DNA of 64,000 bases from Syngnathus acus (GCF_901709675.1 NC_051095.1:24808456-24872455), one strand, 5' to 3'. Shown: positions 46,483-58,507, counted from the first letter of the stretch. A program made the numbers and translations. Notes: generated by a model not told the origin, from the letters alone.

Positions 46483-46709
46483 CTGTTAATAAATGCATTT
46501 GTTTTCAAAAAACTTGTTTGGAATATCCATGCTTTACTACCTACTAAAGGCCAAAATCTTTTATGCAATGACCTTTACAGGTCGCTTATATTACTTCACA
46601 CAAACACTACGTCCATCTGCTCCTGGTTCGGCCCTCCGGTCCAAATTTAGAACCCAGTTCGGCCCGCGAGTCAAAACGTTTGCCCACCCCTGCTCTATAT
46701 ACTTTACAC

Positions 46710-47527
46710 CAGTGGTTCCCAAACTTTTGCAGGCTGGCGCCCCCTTTGGCTCCCCAGTGAATTCCTAGCGCCCCCCCCCCACCCCCCAAGGACCGGCATT
46801 TATATAAATAAATAATACATTTATATAAATAAATAAATAATACATTTATAATATCATTACCATTACGTTGAATTAGTGGTAGCACTGAGTTTGTTTCTCA
46901 GAAACGAGCCGGTCCCATCTAGACGTAATCGGAGACAATGACACCCGAAGTGATTTAAGGTTTGTCTTTTATTGCAGGATGCTTGGTCTCCATGTGTTGA
47001 AGCAGTTTTGAATGCTTCACTGCCTGGTTAGTTAGCCTGTCGCCACATATTAGCTTTGCGGGCTCGACTGGGGAAACATGTCACGTGACCGGGACGAGTG
47101 TCTTGACCTGAATTAATTGATCGTCGATAAAAAAAAAATTCTGTGCGGCTTGGCGGCCCGGTACCAAGTGACCCACGGACCGGTACCGGTCCGCGGCCCG
47201 GTGGTTGGGGACCACTGCCCTAACCAGCTCAACACAACACGGCGCGTTCTGGCGAGTCCCCAATTTCATGTTGACTTGAACTCAAGATGATGTTGACCGC
47301 CAGAATGCGGTTTTTATTATAAGATAAAATTCTGAACATTACAAGCTTGAAATTACAAACCTGAGCTTTTGCTTTTGTAGTCTATGCTGTCGGATCTGAC
47401 TGGGCCAGAGCGGCGTGTTGTGTACAAATCGACTGCCGCCCCCCTACCGCCCCTTTCTTCCTCACCGCCCCCCCAGATCTTTCCACCGCCCCCAGGGGGG
47501 CGGTACCGCCCACTTTGGGAACCACTG
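46710..47527. mobile_element. hAT element with CAGTGGTTCCCAAACT ends
   Basis: Left CAGTGGTTCCCAAACTTTTG and right AAGTGGGAACCACTG-type ends (TTTGGGAACCACTG) are flanked by a perfect CTTTACAC duplication (46702-46709, 47528-47535). GGCGCCCCC-rich subterminal blocks are present on both sides. It contains the end of another hAT element (about 46880-47217). Confidence 0.88.
46880..47217. mobile_element. partial hAT element ending GGTTGGGGACCACTG
   Basis: The right end matches the common CAGTGGTCCCCAACCACCGG terminus in reverse, preceded by GGTACCGGTCCGCGG. The left end is not visible, so it is truncated or decayed. Confidence 0.6.
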
Positions 47528-47535
47528 CTTTACAC

Positions 47536-48458
47536 CCTCTCCCTCCTCTACATACAAAATGACCAATATGTTTTTTTTCATTATGTTTTTAACAACAATA
47601 AAAAAAAAACTGTGCAACAACAAACATACCAATCTGCAAAGAAGCATCAAATAATATAAGCCAGAAAAGCACATAATGCAAACGTTTGAAAAGTTAAGCA
47701 ACATGTATTCACTTTTGCAAGAGAAATATGATGTTTATTTTTACATTTGGTTGAAAGTTTTGTTCTTTGTGTGAATTATTTTGCAAAAATAGTTAAAAAC
47801 TAAAAACTCATCAGAAAAAAACAAATCAAAATACTATGTTTAGTCTAGTGGGACTGCACAGAACATATTGTTAAGAAACTACTAGGAATGACTTTGGGCA
47901 TTGTTAACATGTTTTTTATGTGTTCTATACAAAATTTAGAACAAACCTGTGAGAGAAAATAGTGAATTTACAGAACTGTATACAAAAGTGTGTACTTTTT
48001 CTCAATGTCAAGGTTCCTGGAATAGCATTCTTACAATATATTACAATTCTTACAACGTACTGTATATATTGAAAAATGCAAAGGTATTCTCCAGTTGCGA
48101 GTTAGCTGTTTAAATTTCTCTAAGAAATAAATAAAGGACCTTGTCGTACACCACAGGTACGGGTTGAGGTAAACCAGCCAAAATTAGTTATGGTGATAGT
48201 AAAAGTCTGCTCTAAATAGGGGAACAAAACGAAATAAGAGGAATAAACCAACTCAGGGCAGTGTCTCTGATCTCCACCTAGTGATTAAGCCGGTCACTGA
48301 CGGTCAACTGTGTCGAAAGCAGCACTAAGACCTTACAGAAAAAGCATTGAGCACTCCCCTTCAATTGCTTTTAAAAGCAGGTCACTTGTTTCTCTGGCAG
48401 TGTTGAACATCAACAAACGCACCACAGTTTACTTCTGCTCTGATCCTCGTCTCTCAAA
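47536..48458. other. upstream region of the cystatin-like gene, otherwise unassigned
   Basis: AT-rich sequence with no open frame of note. The last 200 bases would hold the promoter and 5' UTR of the gene that starts at 48459; I see no clear TATA box. Confidence 0.4.
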
Positions 48459-49092
48459 ATGCACAAAGCCATCTGCGAGCCACTGGGAGCTTTTTCAGCT
48501 GTTAAAGATGCCGACGAAGATATTCAGAAAATCTGTGACAATGCGAGTATTAAAATTTGACACTTGTGTATAATGTTGTTTGCTTGGAAGGCTAAAATTG
48601 CAAATTCCAAAAATTCTTTCCAGGTGAAGTCTCAAGCTGAGCAGAAAACTGGGAAAACTTAAAAGTTTTCATCTGCATCAGTTACAGATCACAGGTTGTG
48701 TCCGGGACCAACTACCTCATCAAGGTGAGCACAGCCCAAGTAATCCTATCATGGTTTGTTTTGTATTATTATGATTATTATAATTATTATAACTATAATA
48801 CATATATAAGTTGCTTTATATTCTTTTGATATAAATCTAAAATATGTTACTTTAAATAACTACATAATAGAATACAAGTACACAATACACAGTATACTCT
48901 ATTTCAATGAATTAAAATGTAATATCAAGAGTACTGTATCTTTTTATTTTATAAATTGAACTTAAAAATACAGACAAAACAAATAATATCCTACATGTTG
49001 CTCTTCTGAAAGAATTTGATCTTTTTCTAACTTACTGAAAATGTTATTGATATACAAACAGATTTCCAAATACAATAAATAAAAATGCATTG

Positions 49093-49255
49093 AATTTACT
49101 CATTTTTATGGTTGCACAAAACAAAATCATTTGGACCCAGATACATTTTTAAGTAGCTGCATAGCCTTAAAATGTATCTGGATCCAGATGATTTTACAAA
49201 ATATTTTGCGCAACCACTTCACAAAATAAAATGTAATAAACTCAACAGTAATTTT
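49093..49255. repeat. palindromic MITE-like hairpin in cystatin intron 2
   Basis: ATCATTTGGACCCAGATACA (49126 on) pairs with the complement at 49169-49192 across a 19-nt loop, and weaker pairing extends outward (GGTTGCACAAAA with TTTTGCGCAACC). Confidence 0.72.
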
Positions 49256-49264
49256 TTCAGTGTA

Positions 49265-50040
49265 CCGTAATTTTCGGACTATAAATCGCGTTTTTTTTCA
49301 TAGTTTGGGTGGGGGGGCGACTTATAATAAGGAGCGACTTATATGTGTTTTTTTTCAAAAATTTTCAAAAATGTTCAAAAAAAAAACCATGAAACCGCGA
49401 TAAACGAACCGCGATGTAGCAAGGGATTACTGTAATTTGAATTTCAAGTGACGTCAGCAGCGCAACGCGGCGTGGCGGTTGTTTACATAAAGGACAAAGA
49501 TTGATCACGGGATGACGAAGATGACGAAGGGCCCCACGTACTACCGGCATCATTAGCGGCTTTGTTTCTAAGTGACACGGCGGACAAAGAGTTTGAAGGA
49601 TTTAAGGATTTGGAGTGACAGAAGGTTTGAAAAACTATTATGGCTTTTACCCACGGCCGGTCCTACTCGACGGAGCTCTATTTCACTTCCGTGGATTGAA
49701 GTCGGGGGCCGGCGCTCGGCCGGGTGGCTGTCCAGGGACGGCTGATGGGGCTCGGACAATGCTTTTACGCACGCCCGGTCCTACTCTACCGAGCTGTCTT
49801 TCACCTCCGTGGATGGAAGTCGAGGGCCGGCGCTCGGCCGGGTGGCTGTCCGGGGACGGTGGATGGGGCTCGGTCATGGCTTTTACGCACGCCCGGTCCT
49901 ATTCTATGGAGCTCTCTTCCACTTCCGTGGCTGGAAGTCCACGCCGCCACACGCCTGGAAGTTTGTTTTGTTAAATAAAGAGCCGTTTACCAAACCCACG
50001 TCTTTCCTTGAACTTTGTTAACACTACAATATAGTTAGTA
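49265..50040. mobile_element. TIR element family B in cystatin intron 2, right end missing
   Basis: It starts CCGTAATTTTCGGACTATAA after TA and has GGTTTGGGTGGGGGGGCGAC-like sequence next to it. The right part shares AATAAAGAGCCG and ACCAAACCCACGTCTT with 28985-29560. No right TIR was found before exon 3 at 50097. Confidence 0.7.
49640..49945. repeat. 118-bp minisatellite, about 2.5 units
   Basis: GGTCCTACTC-type starts recur at 49659, 49777 and 49895. Each unit has GGCGCTCGGCCGGGTGGCTG and GACGGnnGATGGGGCTCGG. Confidence 0.9.
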
Positions 50041-50338
50041 TTAGTAGCAGGTGAAAAGCTTTCCTAAATGTTGGTGTTATCACACTTCTGTTGCAGGTGC
50101 ACGTGGGAGGAGATGACCACGTTCACATTCGCGTCTTCCAAGGTCTGCCACACACCGGGAAGGGGCCAGATCTGGTCAGCATCAAGGAGTCCAAGACATC
50201 TGCTGACATATTGGATGAGTGACAGACAATGAAAGAAGCCGCCCACCCTCTGTCTGCATGCAGAAAATAATTAATTGCAAAGCACAAAGACAAAAGAAAA
50301 ATGTGCTATGTACTGAAGATCATGACCATTCTAATGGC

Positions 50339-50354
50339 AATAAATATAATAAAT
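50339..50354 (+). promoter_or_regulatory. polyadenylation signals of the cystatin-like gene
   Basis: Two AATAAA hexamers (50339-50344 and 50349-50354) lie about 120 bases after the stop codon, a usual distance for a short 3' UTR. Confidence 0.6.
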
Positions 50355-50384
50355 AAAAAAATACTTTCCCCCATTATTTTATAT

Positions 50385-50506
50385 CAGGGGTGTGCATGAA
50401 ACCCGGCAAGGAGCCGCATGCGGCTCGCGAGCCAAACGTAAAGGAGCCGCATGAAACCCGGCAAAGAGCCGCATGCGGCTCGCGAGCCGCGGGTTGGCCA
50501 CCCCTG
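50385..50506. mobile_element. dimer of family I hAT terminal sequence
   Basis: It starts CAGGGGTGTGCATGAAACCC and ends GGTTGGCCACCCCTG. The block GAGCCGCATGCGGCTCGCGA occurs twice, separated by 54 bases. No flanking 8-bp duplication is evident. Confidence 0.65.
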
Positions 50507-52160
50507 TACTAGATAGTGTTTTTTGGAGAAAGCAAAAGAAATCGTCTACCTCAAGAACATCTTTGACTGTATCGACCAACAGTGGGCATTGCAACGGCAT
50601 ATTTTGCTACCTTGTAGATTCCTGTAGATAGGTCGGTCGTTCAGTCGGCCGGTCGGTCAGTCGGTCATACAGCAAGCTTTTCTGTGGATTCGGAATGGAT
50701 AAAACTTTCCTGGGTAGCTCTATATTAGTAGTACCTTAGTGTGCATCTGTGCCTTTTTATTTACATTGTTTGTTTTACTCTCCATGTTTGCTTTGCCCAA
50801 CATGATGCTAAAGACCTGTTTGAACTTTTTCAAAACCACAACAGCTAAGCAATCTAGAACCTCATTCTAAATGATTTTGCATTACAAATAGAAGTCAACC
50901 TTGATGTAAAAGTTGTCATGGTTAGAGCGATTGTATTTACAATTGCCCTGACGTTTCTTCATTGAGTCTGAAGACTCACTGTGACCTCTTTGAGCCATAT
51001 TTGCAGTGGCAGTAAGAAACAGAACTTCCCCTTTTGTTTTTATGTGTTCGCTGTTTACTTGGACCTGTCTGTTTTGCTCCTTGTTTAAGACATTGACATA
51101 GTCCCTCCATATAACATGACTTGTTTTTGCTACTCAGACCATGCATGCATGTTACATACGTACGCACGAATGTACGCACGTACATACGTACATACATACA
51201 TACATACATACATACATACATACATACATACATACATACATACATACATACATACATACATACATACATACATACATACATACATACATACATACGTACG
51301 TACATACATGCATACATATGTGCATATGTACGTATTATATTATCATCTATAAATTAAAAAAGTATAGCACAAAAGTATATCTAACAAGACATGGCTGGCC
51401 ACCTAAACTGAGAGTAAGCAAGAAGAGCACTTGTCAGAGAAGCAGCAAAGAGGCTCTGTAGGACCTACAGAAACCCAAGGCTCAAGTGGCCGAGGTGTGA
51501 AAGGCACAGCCTGCCACTGTGGAAGTGTCTGGGAAAATATAGCTGACTCTTCACCCTAGGAGTAAACAAAGTATTTGTATGACTGGACAAATAAATGGAT
51601 AAACAGTGCTAGACACTTATGTAATACCAGTAAAAGCCATTTCGACATTAATCAATTATTGGATTATGAGTTAGTGTACCATCAAAATGCTTTAACAACA
51701 TTTGTCTGTTAAATCTATTGCATAATTTTATTTCAGAAATCAATGCAAAATATAATGGACCATTTGTGTTAAGACTGTCTGGGTCTTCGTCTCTACGCCA
51801 TAAAAAATGCACGCAAAACATCAGATCACTGAATCTTCTGTCTAGCAATGAGCCTACTGCCCTTTGTAATTGTCATTTTGTGATACCTGTGTGAGCCTTC
51901 TGTGGTCTTATCTTTTGTAATTCTCATAAGTTCAGATCCCCCGCATTTGGGGGTTGGGGCCTATTGAGTTGGTTCAAACCCTACCTTGTTTGACTTCTTA
52001 CCTAAAATGAATTTATATGTCTTAAACACTTCTTAGTTTCGATAGTTTTGAGTTTCATAAAAGAGCTATTATGTATGTGTTAACCTCTGGTTAGGAAAGG
52101 AAATTCAGTGAGGAAGAAAACAAGCCCCAAGGAGCTACCACAAAGCAAAAATCATAATAA
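50507..52160. other. unassigned sequence with a CATA microsatellite
   Basis: GGTCGGTCAGTC repeats lie at 50627-50667. Otherwise no feature apart from the microsatellite is supported. Confidence 0.4.
51180..51320. repeat. (TACA)n microsatellite
   Basis: About 30 TACA units with ACG variants at both edges. The YIHTYIHT-type open frames across it are artefacts. Confidence 0.95.
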
Positions 52161-52164
52161 ATAC

Positions 52165-52740
52165 GTATAAAACTCTGGGAAACACTGTCCCCCCGATACT
52201 CTAAATCCCGCTTTGCCCCCCTTGTCATATGGGGATCTATTTTGGGGCCCTTGATCTTTTCTTCTAAAACATGGTATTTCCTTCCACTATTACTGACAGA
52301 TCTATGTCCCAATGGGCAAAAACTATGCATTCTTCATTAGACCACCTTTGTCCTCTCTTGAGGAAATCAACGCCTGGATGTCACAGAATTTCTTAAATCT
52401 CAACAAAATGAAAACAGATGTTATGGTGTTTGGTCCTCGTGGCCCTTGTACATCACACATTGGGTATAAATTGGACAGTGGTTTTAGGATATTTCAATCT
52501 TGAAATGGCGTTGCCACAATTTATCTCTCTGAGCTCCTCCATCCCTATGCACCTGCCTGGTGCCTCAGGTCCACAAACCAGATGATAATGGATGTGCCAG
52601 GGACTAAGCAGAGCCTTAGAGGCGAAGGAGACTTTTCTGTTGCCAGTCCTTACCTCTGAAATGGTCTTCCGTTAAATAGTAGGCAAGCACCTTCTCCGCT
52701 CTCATTTGGAGACACACTTTTATTTTGTGGCTTTCGAACC
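52165..52740 (+). pseudogene. decayed L2/CR1-type LINE RT fragment
   Basis: IWGSILGPLIFS (about 52228) is the remnant of the PQGSxLGPxLF box. SLEEINAWMSQNFLNLNKMK and DVMVFGP (52350-52440) match the region after the YADD box of L2 elements. The YADD box itself and most of the C-terminus are lost. This is a much older copy than the one at 41522-46243. Confidence 0.7.
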
Positions 52741-52866
52741 AATGTGAGACTGACATTTTGTAGTTTTCTGCAGCCTATTTTATGTTAGTAACAAATTTAA
52801 AAATTTCAAATCAGGTCAAATTTCTGTTTTTCTTTGTTTTCAACTTTTATTCCAATTTACAGTTTA

Positions 52867-55861
52867 TTCAAGATTCAAGATTCAAGAGTTTTTATTCGCC
52901 ATGTTTGAGCGTGCCAAACAAGGAATTTGACTTCGGTAAAACACACCCTCTGTTCAACATTTAGGTGACTAACAACACTCAGGACATGTGAATAATGGCA
53001 AAAACAGTGTAGACAAATTCAAAAAGGTGTGAAGAGCAGGATGTTATTGCACAGTAATGACTCTGAGACTCTATGAGTGGTGTGAGTTCATCAGAGCAAC
53101 AGCCTGGGGGAAGAAGCTGTCTCTGTGTCTGCTGGTTTTGGCGTACCGAGCTCTATAACGCCGTCCGGAGGGGAGTAGTTCAAACAGACTGCAACCTGGG
53201 TGAGAAGGGTCTGTAGAGATGTTCCTTGCATGTTTCCTGGTCCTGGACAGGTACAAGTCTTGGATAGATGGGAGGTTGATTCCAATGATCTTTTCTGCAG
53301 TCCTGATTGTCCGTTGCAGTCTGTGCTTGTCTTGTTTGGAGGCTGATCCAAACCAGACAGTGATGGAGGTGCAGAGGACAGACTGGATGATGGCAGTGTA
53401 GAAGGTCTTCAGAAGCTCTCGCGGTAGGTTGAACTTCTTGAGCTGTCTCAGGAAGTACAGCCTCTGCTGGGCCTTCTTCCGGACAGAGTCTATGTGGCCG
53501 GTCCATTTCAGGTCCCGAGAGATTGTGGTTCCCAGGAACTTGAAGGTGTCTGTGGAGAGAATAGTATTACTGCGGATAGTGAGGGGTAAAAGTGGTGAAG
53601 GGTCTCGCCTGAAATCCACTGTCATCTCCACGGTCTTGAGCGGGTTCAGCTCCAGATGGTTTTGGCTGCACCAGTGGACCAGCCGCTCCACCTCCTGTCT
53701 GTATGCAGTCTCATCACCGTCCTGGATCAGTCCGATGAGAGTGGTGTCGTCTGCATACTTCAGGAGCTTCACAGGAGAGTCACCTGAGGAGAAATCATTG
53801 GTGTAGAGAGAGAAGAGCAGTGGGGAGAGGACGCACCCCTGAGGGGCTCCAGTATTGGTGGTCCGGGTGTCAGATGTGATGCCCCCCAGCCTCACACGCT
53901 GTCTCCTGTTGGTCAGGAAGCTGGTGATCCACTGACAGGTGGAGGCAGGCACCGCAAGCTGGATGAGCTTCTGTTGGAGGATGTCAGGAGCGATGGTGTT
54001 GAACGCCGAGCTGAAGTCCACGAACAGGATCCTGGCGTACGTTCCTGGGGTGTCCAGGTGATGCAGGATGTAGTGCAGTCCCATGTTGACCGCATCATCC
54101 ACTGACCTGTTTGCCCGGTAGGCAAACTGGAGGGGGTCAAGCAGGGGGCCCGTGACCTCCTTCAGGTGGTTCAGCACTAACCTCTCGAAAGATTTCATGA
54201 CCACAGATGTCAGTGCGACGGGTCTATAGTCATTCAAACCTGTGATGGCGGGCTTCTTGGCCACTGGAACGATGGTGGAGCTCTTGAAGCACGAGGGCAC
54301 CTCACACAGCTCCAGAGAACGGTTGAAGATCCGGGCAAAGGTGGGCGCCATCTGCTCAGCGCAGACTTTCAAGCAGGAAGGTGACACGGCGTCTGGGCCT
54401 GGTGCCTTCCTGGTCTTTTGTCTCCGGAACATCTGGCGCACTTTCTCCTCGCGGATCTGGAGTGCGGGCGCGGCCTCTGCGTATATAGATTGTGCTGCAG
54501 GAAGTCCCGTTGTGTGGGATGACCGATCAAACCTGCAGTAGAACCTGTTTAGCTGGTTAGCAAGCCTTGGGCTCTCCACAGGACGGGGGGTTCGTTTCTT
54601 GAAGCCCGTGATGCTCTGCAGACCTTTCCACACTGTTGAGGGATCAGGATTGGCAGAGAGGTGTCTCTTCAGGTTCTCCCCGTAACACCTCCTGGCTTTC
54701 CTGACCTCTCGGTTCAGTGTGTTTCTGGTCTGCCTGAACAGGTCGCGGTCGCCGCTCCTGTAGGCCTCCTCCTTGACTTTGCGCAGCCTCCTGAGGTCCG
54801 GTGTAAACCAAGGTTTGTCGTTGTTGTACGTGCAGAAGGTCTTAGTCTGCACACACAGATCCTCACAAAAACTGATGTATGATGTGACAGTGTCAGCGAG
54901 TTCATGCAAGTCTGAAGTTGCAGCTTCGAAAGCTCCCCAATCGGTGCAGTCAAAGCAGGCTTGGAGGTCCTGCCTTGACTCCACTGTCCACTTCCTCACA
55001 GTCCTCACCACAGGCTTAGAAGTTTTTAGTTTCTGCCTGTAGGCCGGGATCAGATGAACTAGACAGTGGTCCGAGAGTCCTAAAGCTGCACGAGCCGCAG
55101 AGTGGTATGCATCCTTGATCACGGTGTAGCAGTGGTCCAGAGTCTGTGCCCCTCTGGTGGGACACGTTACGTGCTGTCTGTATCTGGGCAGTTCGTGTGC
55201 GAGGTTCGCCCTGTTAAGATCACCCAGAACAATGATTAGTGAGTTTGGTAGAAGTTTCTCCATGTCTGTTACCTGGTCAGCCAGCATCTGTGTGGCTTCA
55301 CTCGCACGTGCGTGTGGTGGGATGTAAACAGCCGCCATGACGATCGAGGAGAACTCCCGTGGTGAATAGAACGGCCGGCAGTTTATGAAAAGTGTTTCTA
55401 GGAGAGGGCTGCAAAACTCTTTCAACACCGTGACATCAGTACACCAACGTTCATTAATGTAGAAACAGAGACCACCTCCCTTTGATTTTCCGGAGAGCTC
55501 CGCGCTGCGATCTGCTCGCGTTAGCCTGAACACGGCTAGCTCCACGGCGTGGTGGGGGGTTCGTTCGCTGAGCCACGTTTCCACAAAGCACAGCGCGGCG
55601 GATCTGCTGAAGTCCGTGTTCCTTGAAGTGAGGAGCAGCAGTTCGTACATCTTGTTCGCCAGGGAGCGGACATTCGCCAGATGAATTGACGGTAGGGCAG
55701 AACGGAACCCTATCTGCCTCAGCCTTACGAGTGCTCCGGCTCGTTTTCCGCGCCGCCGTCGACGCGCTAGCTTGTACAGCACCGCCGCTCCGGCTAGAAT
55801 CTCCGACAAACAGTCTGAATCGGAGAGAACAGGAGAGAAAATACCAGAAGACTGTCCGATG
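52867..55861 (-). mobile_element. Rex1-like LINE, near full length, minus strand
   Basis: It lies in a copy of repeat E: the left flank ends AATTTACAGTTTA and the right flank resumes ATTTGCTATTGG, compared with the uninterrupted copy at 26395-26700. The 3' end is TCTTGAA repeats after AATAAAAACTC. The 5' leader before the ATG is about 50 bases. Confidence 0.85.
53071..55809 (-). CDS. Rex1-like endonuclease/reverse transcriptase, intact 912-residue ORF
   Basis: The basic N-terminus ([13 protein letters not shown]) is followed by the endonuclease: [44 protein letters not shown] (about residue 196; GDLN in place of the common GDFN) and [13 protein letters not shown] motifs are [66 protein letters not shown] and [14 protein letters not shown] (YADD about residue 685). 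The C-terminal domain ends ALMNSHHS. No stop or frameshift was found over the full length, so it could encode a working enzyme for target-primed reverse transcription. Its truncated sister is at 19862-22086. Confidence 0.9.
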   Translation of the reverse strand: MSEILAGAAVLYKLARRRRRGKRAGALVRLRQIGFRSALPSIHLANVRSLANKMYELLLLTSRNTDFSRSAALCFVETWLSERTPHHAVELAVFRLTRADRSAELSGKSKGGGLCFYINERWCTDVTVLKEFCSPLLETLFINCRPFYSPREFSSIVMAAVYIPPHARASEATQMLADQVTDMEKLLPNSLIIVLGDLNRANLAHELPRYRQHVTCPTRGAQTLDHCYTVIKDAYHSAARAALGLSDHCLVHLIPAYRQKLKTSKPVVRTVRKWTVESRQDLQACFDCTDWGAFEAATSDLHELADTVTSYISFCEDLCVQTKTFCTYNNDKPWFTPDLRRLRKVKEEAYRSGDRDLFRQTRNTLNREVRKARRCYGENLKRHLSANPDPSTVWKGLQSITGFKKRTPRPVESPRLANQLNRFYCRFDRSSHTTGLPAAQSIYAEAAPALQIREEKVRQMFRRQKTRKAPGPDAVSPSCLKVCAEQMAPTFARIFNRSLELCEVPSCFKSSTIVPVAKKPAITGLNDYRPVALTSVVMKSFERLVLNHLKEVTGPLLDPLQFAYRANRSVDDAVNMGLHYILHHLDTPGTYARILFVDFSSAFNTIAPDILQQKLIQLAVPASTCQWITSFLTNRRQRVRLGGITSDTRTTNTGAPQGCVLSPLLFSLYTNDFSSGDSPVKLLKYADDTTLIGLIQDGDETAYRQEVERLVHWCSQNHLELNPLKTVEMTVDFRRDPSPLLPLTIRSNTILSTDTFKFLGTTISRDLKWTGHIDSVRKKAQQRLYFLRQLKKFNLPRELLKTFYTAIIQSVLCTSITVWFGSASKQDKHRLQRTIRTAEKIIGINLPSIQDLYLSRTRKHARNISTDPSHPGCSLFELLPSGRRYRARYAKTSRHRDSFFPQAVALMNSHHS

Positions 55862-55945
55862 ATTTGCTATTGGTGTATTCAAATCATGTTAAACTGGTCA
55901 AATCTGTTTGTTACTTTTCTCTTTATGGTATATGGTGGTATATAC

Positions 55946-57432
55946 CAGAGATGGGACCGAGTCACACATGTGCAAGTCTCAAGTGAGTCTCAAGTCTCAA
56001 ATAAGTCCCAAGTCATTTTTTTCTTGGGCAAGTCAAGTCAAGTCCTTAAATAGGTCAAGTCCAAGTCAAGTCCTTAAATAGGTCAAGTCCAAGTCAAGTC
56101 ACCTTATTATTGCAATTTTACCCGCAGAATCTGATCTTAGTAACGTGAAAAGACAAGATATAAGTACCTTTAAGTAACCATCATTGTCCAATGTGTCTAA
56201 CCTGTTTAAAAAATATGACAATAATTTGGATTTGCACTGTAATTACTGATATTCAGTAAAATACACCATGGAATCAAACAAAAAAGAAATGACCTCATAC
56301 AATGATTGACAGCTCAATCTAAACAAATGAACGTCTGCCGACAGTGTCTGACACATTTGAGTTGCAAATATGAAACATCTGGAGACACCAGAGCTCTATA
56401 AACTTCAAACGGACAACATGAAGGCCCTGCAGCGCATAGTGAACACGGCTGGGAAGATTATTGGTGCTTCACTCCCCTCCCTGAAGGACATTTACACCTC
56501 CCATGTCACCCGCAAGGCGACCACGATTGTGAGTGATGTGAGTCACCCCGCTCACCCTTTGTTCAATCTTCTGCCCTCTGGGAAGAGGTACAGGAGCCTG
56601 CGCTCCCGCACCACCAGACTCACAAACAGCTTCATTCTCCAGGCTGTTAGGATCCTGAACTCTCTCCCCCCCTTCTGCGTAGCGTCCTGTACTTTTGCGC
56701 TATATTCTGACTGTCTGCTGTATGCACACTTGCTCCATTTTTGCTCCTCTTATTTATTGTGTTATTTGTTTATTTATTATTTATTCATCACTCTTATTTA
56801 TTCATTGTTTGTGCCTTCTTGTTTTTATTTTTTTGTGTTGTTTACTTGTTTGTATATGGTGTACTATGTCTTGTCACCGTGGGATAGTGGGAACGTTATT
56901 TCTATTTCTTTGTGTGTCTTGGCATGTGAAGAAATTGACAATAAAGCAGACTTTGACTTTGACTTTGAAGTTGTCGTCTGGCTGTCTGAAATGTTTCTGT
57001 TGCATATCTTGCACTGTGCTGTTCGTCTTTTGCCTCGCGGTACCGCTCCCGCTGACATGTTTGTGCATGTCTGATATAAAGGGGCGTGATTCTCCAATAA
57101 ACACGTTCGGTAGGTAGAGAGGGCACGACCGATTGATTGACAGGGTAGCGATCCAATCATGACAACGCCATTCTCAGCCTGCGCTCCTACTGTGTTATCG
57201 ATATTACTTTTTTAAATGTATTATTAATTTTATATTCAAACTGAAAACATAAACTAAATAACACTGAAGTCATTCAAGTCATCGTGTCTCAGGTCAAGTC
57301 AAGTCCCGAGTCTTTAACTTCCAAGTCGAGTCTCAAGTATTTTTATTTTTGTCAAGTCAAGTCACAAGTCATCAAAACAGCGACTCGAGTCGACTCGAGT
57401 CCAAGTCACAGTGACTCGAGTCCCCATCTCTG
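55946..57432. mobile_element. hAT-like MITE (CAGAGATGGG ends) with a LINE fragment inside
   Basis: Left CAGAGATGGGACCGAGTCAC and right GTGACTCGAGTCCCCATCTC-TG are inverted repeats; a perfect GTATATAC duplication lies at 55938-55945 and 57433-57440. Many CAAGTC/GACTTG words fill the subterminal regions (AAGTCAAGTC runs near 56030-56100 and 57290-57410). The uninterrupted repeat E copy at 26505 supplies an approximate empty site. Confidence 0.92.
56414..56972 (+). pseudogene. Rex1-like LINE 3' fragment
   Basis: It encodes KALQRIVNTAGKIIGASLPS, then LPSGKRYRSLRSRTT and AVRILNSLPP, and ends in an AATAAAGCAGACTTTG tail with GACTTT repeats. It is a short 5'-truncated copy of the family at 13131-15928. 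Confidence 0.85.
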
Positions 57433-57440
57433 GTATATAC

Positions 57441-57620
57441 ATAGGTTGCACTCTAGTAATTTAGATTGTGTGTCTGGTAATGAAACCTTGGTTGTAATCG
57501 GGATGGGACTAGAGAAGCAAAATTGCTTTCTTCCGTTTCCCTTTTCGACAAGTCATGTCAACCAAATTAATCTGTAATAAGTGTGTTCTTTATGCACCTG
57601 CCAAAATAAACTAATCAAAT
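57441..57620 (+). repeat. interspersed repeat E, right part of opened copy
   Basis: It matches 26510-26700, including GTGTGTCTGGTAATGAAACC and TTTTCGACAAGTCATGTCAA. Left parts of this copy are at 52828-52866 and 55862-55937. Confidence 0.72.
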
Positions 57621-58507
57621 TATTCAAAAGTGCTTTTTTTCAGCTACAGGTGTTATGCATTGTAAATATTGTATTTGTTTGTTTTAACTTGATTGTCTGG
57701 ACACATTTGCAACATGCTTGTTGTTTTTCTATATTGTTTTCTTTTTTATTATTTGTATTCACTGTGACCACAAGTTGTGGGTCGTGACCAAGATTATAAA
57801 TACAATTGGCTGAAATGAGTTTCCTTGAATGTCCAGGCTTACCCTTAAGTGATAGTGGAAAGCTTGGCCATCTGGAAGGGGCTCAGAGCGCCACGTGAGA
57901 GGAGCCCATTGATATGGCTTGGGCATCTGATTTGGATGCCTCTTGGACTATTCCCTGTTGAGATATTCTGGGGATGACCCAGGGCAGGGGTATCCAAACT
58001 TTTTGCAAAGCGGGCATGATTTGGTTAGATGAAAATGTATAGGGGCCGCCCATTCGCATTGACATTCCTCGAACCATTACCATTGTAAATGAACTTGTAG
58101 ATATGTAACTATAGCCTTTGCTGTCTGCAGATAGGTTGATATTGCAAATGAGAATCTGTTGTCAATTGCACTACCAGAAAAATTAAAGATTAAAATAATA
58201 AAAATAAATTAAATACAAATGAACAATTTTATGAAAGTTGAATGAATATTCTATTAGATGTATTAAGTTTGTTTTATTATTGTTATTGTTGTATTAATAA
58301 GAAGGGTGATATTGGTGTTTGTGACTGCAGGTTGCATCATGTCAGATTTTTAATCCAAATTAAATCATTCTCCATTTTATCTTTTTTATTTCAACTTCAT
58401 ACACAACAAATTACTTCATAATCACAAAACAATGATCCATAGTCTTTTTGTGTTTGCGATCACTGTGAATGGGCGGCGCGGACGCGTAGTAGTGTGTAGA
58501 GTTAGTA

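Larger units (their letters stand above)
40440..46692 (+). mobile_element. nonautonomous hAT element, family H, carrying an L2 LINE
   Basis: It starts CAGGGGTGGGCAAACTACGG and ends GTTTGCCCACCCCTG, with a perfect CTCTATAT duplication (40432-40439, 46693-46700). Without the LINE and one copy of a 239-bp duplication it is the same length (about 1.29 kb) as 58508-59795. It keeps MSGPKKRSECRMLKEW fused to LRIATTNFTPDYDALAKKG (40827-41030), so the transposase core is deleted. Confidence 0.92.
48459..50222 (+). pseudogene. cstb: cystatin B-like (stefin) gene, three exons, 1-nt frameshift in exon 2
   Basis: Stefins are small cytosolic inhibitors of papain-like cysteine proteases (cathepsins). Exon 1 (48459-48542) encodes MHKAICEPLGAF then SAVKDADEDIQKICDN, like the stefin N-terminus. 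Exon 2 (48624-48724) follows a TTTCCAG acceptor and contains VKSQAEQKTGKT, then in the next frame VFICISYRSQ and the QVVSGTNYLIK core; QVVxG is the protease-binding loop. Exon 3 (50097-50222) gives VHVGGDDHVHIRVFQGLPHT and ends SADILDE. Exon borders match the known stefin layout. Exon 2 is 101 nt where 102 are expected, so a 1-nt deletion near 48658 breaks the frame. The exon 1 donor is GCGAGT, a rare GC type. Alternative splicing (GTATTA at 48547 to an AG before AAAACTGG) could keep a frame; this is speculative. The C-terminus lacks the usual ELTYF-like ending. Confidence 0.75.

Noticed and set aside
47384-47659. Frame rich in Pro next to poly-C
   Set aside because: It is the GC-rich subterminal block of the hAT element ending at 47527.
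50976-51461. Frames rich in YIHT and YVCM
   Set aside because: They translate the TACA microsatellite.
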